Positions 22,601 to 32,634 of a DNA stretch of 64,000 bases are shown one piece after another; within the stretch, counting starts at the first letter, position 1; each line of letters begins with the position of its first letter. The stretch comes from Obelidium mucronatum (Eukaryota > Chytridiomycota > Chytridiomycetes > Chytridiales > Chytriomycetaceae), in NCBI GenBank assembly GCA_025765595.1, contig JAIVFH010000019.1, positions 1-64,000 of the forward strand, written 5' to 3'. The notes beneath the pieces were generated by a model that was given only the letters and a program-made list of their open reading frames with translations, searched no databases and was not told the origin of the DNA. The position numbers and the translations under genes are program-made.

Positions 22601-25600
22601 AGACGCGAATATTCCGCTGGATTCGTTGAAAGGAACAGATACTGGTATGTCTTGGCTGGTTTTTTATTTGGGCTAAGGGGTTTTTATAAAGGTGTTTTCA
22701 TTGGATGCCGACCCAGCGGACATGATGTTCGCAACTTTGAGTTATTTGGAATGGATGATTCACCACGATATACCGCCGTTGGGACAGACTTGACCTTTTC
22801 TGCGAATAGAGTATCGTTTTGGTTGGATTTGAAAGGGCCATCGCACAGCGTCACATCTGCGTGTAGTACAGGCGGGGTCCTTTTAGATATTGGTGTTCGA
22901 TCGATTCTCCAGGGTCAATGCAAAATGGCAGTCGTCGGCGCCGTGTCTGTTATGACCCATGAATCAGTGTTTGGCATTTTAAAAGCAGCTGGTAAGCAGC
23001 CGAATTCCAATGCATTCCAGAATTTTTTCCAATTGCGTGTTTTTTTTTTAGGAATTCAATCCGTTGCGGGAAAATGTGCTTCCTATGACAAGGATGCGGA
23101 TGGCTATGTTCCAACAGAATCTTCGGTTGTTTTCATTATCAAGAAACTCAGTGATGCTGTCAAATGCGGCGATCGAATTATCGCGACTGTTTCTGGCATC
23201 TCCAATCGACACAAGGGAAGAGAGGGTCTTGGAATCAGCTACCCTTGTGGTGACGCCAACACCAACGCCATCAATGAAGCTCTTGCAGCGGCTAAATGGA
23301 CTAGTGATGAAGTAGAATTTGTTGAAGCGCACGCAACCGGCACTAAAACGGGAGATCCTGTGGAAGCAGCTGCCATTGCGAAATCTTTCCAAAGCGAAAC
23401 ACGGTCTTCTCCTGTTTACATTGGAGCAGTGAAATCTATTGTCGGACACACTGAAAATGTCGCAGCGCTGACATCTATGGTGAAAGTTTGTTTGGCAATG
23501 CGTGAAGACATGATTCCACCTACTCTGCTTGACTTGTCGAGGCTGAATCCAGCTGTGGCCAAATCGTTCGACATTATTCCTGCTGAAATTCCAACAAAGT
23601 CAACTCCCTGGAATTCAATCTCATTCGGTAAGAAGTCGCTAGTGCTGGCAGCTGGCTTGGGAGGGTCGGTTATTGCAGTGGCAATGAAGGCTGCACCTTT
23701 CAATTCTGCAACGCAATCAATATCGAGTGTTTGTAGAGTTTTGACCATTTCAGCTGCCAATCCTAGCTCTCTATTAGCGCTGCGGGACTCCTACGTTGCT
23801 CTTATTTCAAAATCTGGTGAGGACGTTCTGAACCGAATTGTAGTGTCGTCCAACTTGGGCCGCCAACATATGCGACAACGAATCGCCATTCCTGTTGAAA
23901 ACAAAGCGTCCTTGATCGGTTCTCTCCAACGGAGCGAACTCCACAAATTATCACCCAAAAAGCCAACTTTCATTTTCGTCTTCCCGGGTCAAGGATCTTT
24001 GGACCTTGAAGCGTGCGCGGAAATGCATCGCACAGTAGCAGCGTTTCGACAATGCATTCAGGTGAATTTATTGAGGAATGGTTTCTCAGGCATCTAACGA
24101 CGAAACCCTGAAACTAGCTTTGTGTTTTTGCCTTGAATGACCTTGGTTTTCCGACGTCAATTTTGACAGATGTCGTTCAAGGAGTCAACACCAATATTCG
24201 CGGTGAATATGAGCAGACTGTTCTCCTATTGTTGCAGTACTCCATCGCTAAAACTATGATCGATATTGGAATCTCACCAAGCTGTTTAGTTGGGCATAGC
24301 TTTGGAGAGATCGTTGCTGCTACCATCTCCGGCGCATTGTCTTTGAAGACTTCCATTTTATTGACTCATGAACGCCATAAACCTATGCTTCAGCCTGAAT
24401 GCGCAGGAATCATGGTTTCCGCTTTTGCTTCAGCTCAAATTCTGCGGGAAGCCATCAAGGAATGCAAGGCCCTTGTTGATATTGCTGCATTTAACGGCAA
24501 GGATCAGCACGTGATATCAGGAGAATCCAGTCAAATTGAAAAGCTTATCATCAAGCTCTCCAAGTCAAATATTCGGATCCATCGTCTTCCAAATGTTATC
24601 GCGTTTCACTCGCATCGAGTTCAAGATGCTTCACAAGTTTTTGAAGAGGCCATGGAGGGAATCTACAAGTCGGATAAAATACAAATTCCACTGGCGTCAT
24701 GTTTGACTTCACTGGTGATGTCCAAAGGATCTTTCATTCCTTTAAAGCACTGGGTCAGCCACATTGTGCAACCAGTGCTGTTCGCAGGAACGATCTCGGC
24801 TGTGGATTCCGACTACCCCAATGCTACCTATATTGATATTGGTGCTGGTTCCATATCTTCATTGGTAAGGCGCCATTTGACTCCGACTCCTGGAAGTCGG
24901 CAGTATCTGGGTGCCCTCAATTCGTTCGCAACTGTTATTGCCACTCTGTACAATCAAGGTGTTGAAATTGACTGGAAAGAATTGCACGGGCATGAATTTC
25001 CTCGTTCAAATATGGCCACCCTTCCTTTATACAAGTATACCCGTGTCCCTGTTTGGGATGATGTAGAGCAAAATATGAACCAGCGAGTGGCGAATCTTCC
25101 CATGACCGTTTCGAATGCAATGCCTCGACCAAAAATTGCCATCGTCGGTATGGCGGTACGATTGCCAGGAGGAGTAGTGTCACTCGAGCATTTATGGAGG
25201 GCGCTGAAGGCAGAATCGGTTATGGGAGGATCTCTACCCAGTGACAGACCAGAATTCCTTTTTCAGAATCCAGAGCTCAGAAAATTAAAGGCAGCATTCA
25301 TTGATGAAGCGTTTATGTTGGACACGTCGTTGTTCAAGATCCCGGAAGCTGAGGCTTACACTGTTGCCCCGCATTTACGAGTTCAACTAGAAACGGCTTG
25401 GAATGCAATTGAGTCAGCCAATATTATTCCCTCTGCAGTGGGGTCTTATCGGGCGGGGGTGTTCAGTAATACTTCTGCGGGATCCCACGACTTGTATTCA
25501 AACCGACTTGTGGCCAGCGGAATCATCGCGAAGCCTGCGGGGAGCAAGGGCCTATTTATACCCGAAGAAAATGGCTTCCTTGCACAAAAGGTTTGGTTTT

Positions 25601-28600
25601 GCCGCTTGTCTGCCTTGCAATATCAACATTGACTTATGTTATTGATCAAACAGCTTGGATTCAAGGATGCCCTCACAATCGCCATCAACGGCTATTGCGA
25701 AGGCTCCATAACTATGTTGCAGTCTGTCTCTGATGCTCTGCAGCAGAATCGAATTGATGTCGCGATTGCTAATTCAGTTCGTGTGTTTGAAACAGAAGAC
25801 CACTTGAAGCAGGATTGTTTCTTTAATGCGGTCGGTGGCGGTTTGGTTGGAGAAGGGGCTATATCGATAGTTTTGAAACGGTATGACGATGCTGTTCGTG
25901 AGCAGAACCCCATTTATGCTGTGTTGGGTGAAACCGCAATAGCAAACGACTTTGATCGAGGAAACGCGCGGGCGATGACAACTCTCACCGCTGCAAAAAC
26001 TTCTGGAATTAATGTCAAAGACATGGATTTAATTTTATGGAGTCCGAACGTAGCACGCACAGGATGTATACGTTTATTTTCGGACACAATGCCAAAAACT
26101 GATGACCCAGTGCAAGGCTCTTACTCTATGGCTCTGTTTGGAAAAATATTTCATGCCGGGGGGCTATTTGGATTGGTTGCTGGGAGCTTAATGATGAAGT
26201 ATGGCGAAATCCCAGCATCAGATCCTTCCAGGTTCCCGGCTATGTTCACTCCTGCTCAATTACGCCAAATGAATATGAGCTGCAGCGGCAAACTGTGGCC
26301 TAAAAAGCAGAGCGGACTGGTGAGGAATGCTACAATATCAATCGGTGGACTGCATGGCTCTTCTGGAGCCGTGACTCTTCTTGAACCACCAGAATCGTCA
26401 ACGGTTTCTGCACCAAGTAGCTCGAGAAAATTCAACTTCTGGTTATTTCTGCCGAATCTTGGAAGTCTATTGCGGCTCTATGCTTGGAGTATGCATACGC
26501 CGTCCTGAAAACGTCGGACCTTCCAGCATTTTGTCAAGCCACCAGATTGTGCAGAGTGGCATTTAAACATAAAGTAGGATAGTTTTCTATTATCAATATT
26601 TATTGAGCCTCTTCTATTCTACTCATAGATTGCTGTGACTGGTAGATCTGCAACCGAAATCTGTGCTAAGTTGAAGAAAATTTCGTTGTCAGATTTCAAT
26701 AGTTGCAAACCCCAAGACGTATTGATTATATACCAAAGCTCCTTGTATTTGAAGCAATTGGTTCAAGGTTGGAAATTGGGTGGAAGAGGCGGCATTACTG
26801 AAACGAATGGATCACAAATCCTTGAATCAATTTTGCATGGTTTGGGGCTAAAGGCAGCAGTTTCCTCCATTGATGATATCAAAAACCTCAAGATCCCGAA
26901 TAACACGTTAGTTCTCGCTGTTGGCGAGTCTGGTTTTACAACCAGCATCAGCGAGCTACTTCCTACTTCTGTGCTTGAAATATCGGATCAGTTATCCGTG
27001 GAAGAGTTATTTGCTGAGCTGTATCCATATTCTATGACTACAGTATTTAGCGCTTACGATGACTTTTTGAGAGTTCCTAAACTGTCACCAGAAATTTTGC
27101 CGAGCTATATCTTTGATCGTCAAAATGTTCAAATGCCAGATATTTCTGGGATGGACTTGAACCGCTCTGCAACCTTATCGTATACCCCAACAACCTTCAA
27201 AAACTTATCAGGATCTTTCAAACCGAATGTGCAACAAGTTCGAAACAGTGAAAATGCTTGGATTGTCGATCATAAACTTCGAAGTGGCGCAGTGATTCTT
27301 CCTGGAGCCGCGTTACTGAGTATTGCACTGTCGGCTTTATCACCACACACGGTAGCATCCCTTTCTTTTATCAAGCCTGTTGTACTGGAAGAAACCGCAG
27401 ACGCCGAATTCTTGATCGCTCGAACATCAACTCAACTAGACTCGTTTCAAGTTCGCCAAGGGGGCATTGTACACTGCGAAGGAATTTTTATAACTGAAAC
27501 CGCTCAGGTTGTAAGGACCAATATCTTGGAGCAATTACCAAGCCTCCTTTCGTGTGGGAAAGAAATCGATACCAAAAAGTGGTACGAAAGCGACCAAGGC
27601 TCTATCGCCTACGGAAGTCGATTCAGAAATGTGAATTATCTTCGTACTTATGATAATGGTGATGCGCTGGCGTGTATTGAGCTACCATCCGATATCACTG
27701 CTGGGGGACTGGATGATCCACCCAACTCTGTTGGACGCCTGCTTCCACATGATGGCCATAATAACTACCGATGGCTCTCTTCCTGTTTGTGTGGAAAAAG
27801 TCTGGGTTTCTGAATCTTTACGAAATGGCACACATCCAAAGTCTGTATGGTGCCTACGGTCTGAAGTTGACATGCAGAGTGAACTTCAAACAGGAAATAA
27901 GCTGGAAATTTTTGATGCCAACACTGGAGACTGTTTAATGGTTGTTGGTGCATTAATTGTTCAACTTATTGGGGAATCGATGCGACCCGAGTCTCTTGTT
28001 TGGGTCAAAGAATGGGCTCAAATCGAAATGCCAGAAAAACTGGAGCTAAGCTGCATCCATCTTCTAATAGGAGACAATGATCTAGTGATAAATATGCTAG
28101 AGAAAGAGTTGAACAATGTTCACAGGATCATAATCGGGGACAATATTGCTGAGCTTATAGACGCAATTCCATGGGACAACTTGATGATTGGTTCGTTTAT
28201 TTTAACTTTGTAACTTTGTGTAGCTTACTTAGACACCGATTATGGTTATTGCAGCAGCGACAAACACGCTCCAAATTGTTTACTGTGGTACGGCTTGTTC
28301 CCTCTATTACCACTTCTGCTGCAAATACTTGGTGGGAAATCGGAGGTTACTTCCCTCTTTATGGCTGTATGGAGGGAGTTGACAAGTAGGAGAGTTAAAG
28401 GGATCGATTCAATTACTGCCACATACATCAGCCCAGCATTAAAAACCACCAGTGGCGTAGTTTCAAGCGATCCAGCGCTCGCGGGACTAATTCTCAATAT
28501 TCACTGTGAACTACGGAATAAGGCCAATGTCTTGCTACTGAACCCTGAAGCACTTACCGCTTCCTTAGAACAGTGTAAATCAATTCTACATGGGCCTCTC

Positions 28601-31600
28601 GATATTGCATCTGGATCTTATTATCTGGAAGGCAGCAGTTTGTCAAAGCTTTCTTTCACCCCCTTCCGAAAAATGTCTAGACACCAACAAGTCCAAACAG
28701 CAACTTTCAATTATGGTCACAGGTGGTGCTGGTGGACTGGCTACTTCTCTGGCTCTCCATTTTATTTTAAATGGTCATAAGGTTACTCTGGCGGGGCGGC
28801 GGGATTCAAGTGATGAATCATGTGATTAATTTCGTTAAAAAAGTTGCAAGTGAACGTTTGACATACATCAAGCTCGATGTTACAAAGGAGCAACAAGTTT
28901 CGAATGTGCTGAACGCTGGGGACTTTGACGGAATTGTCCACACAGCCGGTGTATTGGATAACAGCTTGTTGAGTAATCTTACGACTGCGTCTTTGAGATC
29001 CATAGGAAAGCCGAAGATTGAAGGAGCTCTGGCGATATTGCAAAATGTTCCGAGGCACAAGCATTGCACCGTTGTTTTCACATCATCCGTTGCCGCAGCT
29101 ATTGGCTCCTTTGGCCAAACTGGATATGTTATGGCCAATACCGTCATGGACTCGATTGCCACACAATATTGTGACAAAATTTCCCTATTTGAGCGTTCGA
29201 TCTGTGCAGCTGGGACTCGTTGATGGTGTCGGAATGGCAAATGTTGCAGATGCTTCTCATACACAAGGAGATGTGACGATAAGCAAAGATGAAACCATCA
29301 AAATTATTTCTTCTATTTTGCAGTCTCCACGGGCATTTGCTCCTGTGGTGATTGCAGCTCCACTTGGAAAGTTTTTGAAATCTCAAGAGGTGGCTGTACA
29401 ACCGGAAATTGTCGAAAAAGTGGACAAAGATGGAGCTTTGCTGTTCATTACGGAGCAAATGTCGATATTGATGGGTTTCGAATACCATCGACAGTTTTGC
29501 TACCTTTTCCCAGCTGGGCGTTGATTCGGTCTCATCCATCACGTTGCAGAAGAATATTGAAATCAAATTTGGAGTCAATGTTCCTCTTCTCAATTTGTTT
29601 CAAATGACTCCAGATGCCCTTGCGGAGGATATATCAGAAAGAATGAGGGCTCCCAGCAGTGTGGCGCAACAGAAGCAAAGTACCCCTGTGGAACATAGTA
29701 AGAGACTTACTATTGAGATCGTTAAAATTGACTATTGAATGTAGCAGTTTTGGCTGTGGAAGCTGAGGGACGCGAAGGAGAACTTACCATTATGAACAGC
29801 TTTCAGGAATTAAGTATGTTCCATTGCAGTCCTTGAATTTACAACTAACTGGTTTTTTAGTTCATAAAAGCAGAATCAACACTGTGCCCGAGATGTTGAA
29901 ACACCATACAGTGGTTCGCCCGAAATCGCCATTTATTCAACCGTCGAAGAATTCAAAGGACGATATCTCATTTGAAAAGTTTGAAGCCCTATCAGATGCA
30001 GCAATGAACATTATCGCAGATTCCTTCGGAAATATTGTTGCTGGTTCATCTCCGCCTGTAGTCTCCATTATGGCTGGAACCAGTTACGAAGCAATGATAA
30101 TTACAATGGCCGTTTGGAAGCTCGGATGGACCACAGCCATGCTCAACCCAAAGGCTTCAGTGGATCTTTTGATTCGCCAGGCTCAAGCGGTTTCTAGTGC
30201 TGCACTTATCTCTGTTGATAAACGCGACCTCTCTAACGCTGCAACTGTATCTGAAACTTTGGCCATCCCTTTGTTGATGACGGACTCAAATGTACTCTTG
30301 ACTCCACCTCGAATTTCGGAATCAGAGACAGCGAAAATCCTTGCGGTCAAACTTCCTTTGAAGCCGGACACCCCCCTTTGCTTCCTCTTTTCGTCTTCAT
30401 CTGTTGATGGCACTTCTATCAAAGCTGCTCGTCTCTCTCATGGACAGGTGCTTGAAAACTGCAAGATGCGAGATATGTTGTGGAATTCGCCATATACAAC
30501 AACCACTTCCAAGGTTTTGACGTGGCTTCCCTTTTCGCATGTTATGGGATTGATTGTTGATTTTGTCAACAATGGGCTTGTTGCCGGTATGACACTTTGC
30601 CTGAGACCATCTCGAGAGCATCCTGCCACACCTGAGTTTTTATTGGATGATGTCATTGCCGTCAAACCGTCGCTGATGTACACCGTTCCTTGGGTTTTGG
30701 ACTCCTGGGTATCCAAATTCGACACAAACCAAAACAGTGGAAATCACGTGGATATGAGTACCGCAGTGAGCGTGTTGAGAGGAATGAACGCCCTCATTGC
30801 CGGTGGGGCGCCTTTGAAACCAGAGACACGAAAATTCTTGGTTTCACGAGGGATACATATTTTGGAAGGAATGGGAGCAACTGAAGCGGCCGGTACGATT
30901 TTCACGGGGCTGCTAAAACCTGCAAGTAGTTCAGCTCAAGACGAGGAAGGTTGGATGACCCCTCTTCCAGGATTTACTATTGTATTGGAACCGACAGAAG
31001 GTTGGCCAAATGAAAATATGGGAATGTTGGCGATTTCGGCGCCATCTATTTCAAAACATGTTGTGTCGGCGCGTTCTGGAGAGACATGTCTTGATCTAAT
31101 TCCAAGAAATTTGTTGGTTGATGGCGGCCTGTTCCGTACTGGTGACATATTCGAAAAGAGAATAGTGGTTCTTGGTGAAGGGTCTGAATTGACAGAGTAT
31201 CGGTTTGTCTCTCGAGCAGACGATGCTGTGATGCTGAGGTTAGTTCTTTGATATTATTTTCTCCCTTTGTTCTAAAAATTTGATCAGTACGGGCTTTGCT
31301 GTCGCACCAAGTATGTTGGAGGAGTCTTTGGTTGCCGAATTCTCTGATGTCTCGTGCGCCTGTTTATTGGCTGATTTCCGCAGCATACCCCACCTCATTC
31401 TCAAAATGAATGAAAATGGCGCGCTTCGTTCCAACATTGATACTCTCAAGATGATCTCTGCATGCATTCGTAGATGCGCCCCTGAACTTCAAATTGATGG
31501 CTCACGCTTAATTGTTGTTGGACCAGACTTTGTCATGCCAATGAGTCCGAAAAACACAATCCTGCGCGGTCGCCTGCGCTCAACGTTGTTCAATAACCGA

Positions 31601-31603
31601 TAA
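19667..31603 (+). CDS. Aromatic ammonia lyase-PKS-AMP ligase megasynthase
   Basis: One gene of about 12 introns and about 3,700 codons. The domain order is ammonia lyase, linker, KS, AT, degenerate KS, DH, KR, ACP and AMP-forming ligase. Lyase and PKS are joined because intron 21861-21922 (GTGAGT...TTTCAG) splices the lyase through its own C-terminal segment (MYKDSTSFNMGKMLDQ) into the PKS linker. ACP and ligase are joined by in-phase introns near 29699-29746 and 29814-29862. Predicted role: deaminate Tyr or Phe, activate the acid on the ligase, load the ACP and extend it with malonyl units. Frame breaks occur near 26430 (A run), 27707 (G run), 28300-28350, 28700, 28830, 29190 and 29485. Several lie in homopolymers and conserved motifs resume at once, so consensus error is the likeliest cause; a dead gene is the alternative. 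Confidence 0.8.
19820..22020 (+). other. Ammonia lyase domain (PAL/TAL/HAL family)
   Basis: Family motifs in order: catalytic Tyr in IYGVHTGLGGTADTR, MIO region GSIGDSGDLIPLSYVAG, NGTSFSCAMAA, DRYSIRAASQW, NSVTDNPL, HGGNFQALSVADAMDRLRLQ and AQHSELMNPTTNQGLPANL. The MIO triad, normally Ala-Ser-Gly, reads Asp-Ser-Gly at 20366-20374. The selectivity position reads THLNAGM (His codon 20183-20185), where plant PAL has Phe (RFLNAGI) and tyrosine lyases have His. An 86-nt intron interrupts at 20448-20533. Confidence 0.85.
22310..23700 (+). other. Ketosynthase domain, catalytically complete
   Basis: It begins EIAIIGIGCRYP. The active-site Cys lies in SVTSACSTGG (codon 22862-22864). Both His are kept, in EAHATGTKTGDP and KSIVGHTENVAAL. 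Introns lie at 22646-22691 and 22992-23051. Confidence 0.85.
23960..25060 (+). other. Acyltransferase domain
   Basis: FVFPGQGS opens the domain, an intron lies at 24062-24117, and the active Ser is in LVGHSFGEIVAA. AFHSH near 24602 is of the type found in malonyl-selective ATs, so a malonyl extender is the likely substrate. Confidence 0.8.
25125..26400 (+). other. Second, degenerate ketosynthase
   Basis: It opens KIAIVGMAVRLPGG and keeps the KS fold pattern, with an intron at 25591-25653. A Cys is present in NGYCEGS, but the EAHGTGT block is replaced by LWSPNVARTG, which removes the first His. FHAGGLFGLVAG retains the second. It probably does not condense. Confidence 0.65.
27230..27990 (+). 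other. Dehydratase domain
   Basis: The HxxxGxxxxPG motif is present as DHKLRSGAVILPGA. The second catalytic region is LLDACFHMMA, one base out of frame after a five-G run near 27707. The stretch between the degenerate KS and this domain (26430-27230) looks like a decayed AT remnant. Confidence 0.65.
28250..29420 (+). other. Ketoreductase domain
   Basis: NADPH-binding MVTGGAGGLATSLAL lies near 28713, and catalytic Ser and Tyr/Asn are kept in FTSSVAA and GYVMANTVMDS. The domain is spread over several frames because of indels near 28340, 28700, 28830 and 29190. Confidence 0.65.
29440..29690 (+). other. Acyl carrier protein
   Basis: The phosphopantetheine Ser lies in LGVDSVSSITLQ near 29518-29553. 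A frame change of one base at a GGG run near 29475 precedes it. Confidence 0.7.
29860..31603 (+). other. C-terminal AMP-forming ligase (ANL) domain
   Basis: Typical ANL blocks are present: a start like NTVPEMLKHHT, a Ser-rich P-loop (FSSSSVDGTSIKAARLSH, longer than usual), LEGMGATEAAG, LFRTGDIF, SRADDAVML split by an intron at 31237-31287, and a C-terminal Lys in SPKNTILRGRLR. Position after the ACP at the end of the protein is unusual; in hispidin-synthase-type enzymes the ligase comes first. Confidence 0.75.
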
Positions 31604-31680
31604 TTCTTCATAATAATGTCGGAATTTTTTTTGAAACTATTGTTATTTCAATTCAACATTAGAGAGAGTAAATTGTGCTA

Positions 31681-32571
31681 TCAGTATAAATAGGGAATCA
31701 TCCGCTTCCAGTTTTTGGGTAATTTATCACACCCAAAAGCCGTTCGGTACCACTCTCGATTATCATGCGCCGATATTCCCAGTTCAACGGTTACACACAC
31801 AAGAATCAAAATTGTCGTCAGGTCCCGGAATCCGTATAATACCACAAAGGATGTGTAAATGCAGACTTCAAAAAAGTAGTGTGGAGCTGCAACCAGTGCA
31901 AAGTATCCTTGGGTTGGAAGTTTGTAGGCGCGTAGATCAGTTCTTTTGTTTTCTGTGTTGGGCCGAGAATCGTTGGATCTCAGACTCGCCAACTGCAAAT
32001 GTGCAACAGTTTGTTGGAGGCTGGCGAATCCAAAAAGTCCACACGCTAGAATATGGCGCCATTCCAGAAACTCCATCGCACTTAAACTTTCGAACGGTTT
32101 GTCATATTCCACATGCTCAATGACAACTGCGACTGGTGTTAGAGAGTAGAAGAGCATCCCGTTCACATAATGGAACACGTGGATTCGAGCACCTGAAGAC
32201 GGCTGATGAACAAAAAGGCATTCAAATAACCTGCGAAATACTTGAACTATCATGAATGACATTGCCAAGAACGTTTCTGGACTTGCTGTCAAAGACACCA
32301 TATCCGCCCATTGAAACACCAGGCCCGAGTACAACACCAGACACCACAGAGAGCCAAGAATATAGAAGTGCGTAAAATAAGACTTTGGTATTGTCAGTCC
32401 GACAACATGATCAAGCCACGTTTGAACATGAGATGAGGTTGGGGCTGACCCGGCAAGGACTTTTCCATAGCTCTTCAGCTGGCTTAGACCCAGTACGTTG
32501 TAGTGAAGCGCCACTATTGCAGCGGGAACTGCAGCATAGAAGCTTCGAATGACCAAAACAAGTGTATCCAT
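31681..32571 (-). CDS. Polyprenol reductase, SRD5A3/DFG10 type
   Basis: This single-exon gene of 296 codons has its ATG at 32569-32571 and stop at 31681. It is a polytopic membrane protein with about six hydrophobic segments. The C-terminal steroid-5-alpha-reductase signature is present: HYFFEVCIYTSFVVLYGFRD, then NREWYRTAFG and NWKRMIPYLY at the very end. VFRRLFECLFV and HYVNGMLFY also fit the DFG10/SRD5A3 branch. That branch reduces polyprenol to dolichol in the ER for N-glycosylation. Its stop lies 77 bp from the end of the convergent megasynthase gene, and its start lies 63 bp from the TIR gene. It is probably a housekeeping gene, although double-bond reduction of a product next door cannot be excluded. 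Confidence 0.8.
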   Translation of the reverse strand: MDTLVLVIRSFYAAVPAAIVALHYNVLGLSQLKSYGKVLAGSAPTSSHVQTWLDHVVGLTIPKSYFTHFYILGSLWCLVLYSGLVFQWADMVSLTASPETFLAMSFMIVQVFRRLFECLFVHQPSSGARIHVFHYVNGMLFYSLTPVAVVIEHVEYDKPFESLSAMEFLEWRHILACGLFGFASLQQTVAHLQLASLRSNDSRPNTENKRTDLRAYKLPTQGYFALVAAPHYFFEVCIYTSFVVLYGFRDLTTILILVCVTVELGISAHDNREWYRTAFGCDKLPKNWKRMIPYLY

Positions 32572-32634
32572 TTGCGTGCATCAATAATCAATTTACAAAC
32601 ATTCCCCGAAAAACAGTCCACATCGCTCTTTAGG
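32572..32634. promoter_or_regulatory. 63-bp bidirectional promoter
   Basis: This spacer separates the start codon of the polyprenol reductase gene (32571, minus) from that of the TIR gene (32635, plus). No element is recognised. Confidence 0.4.
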
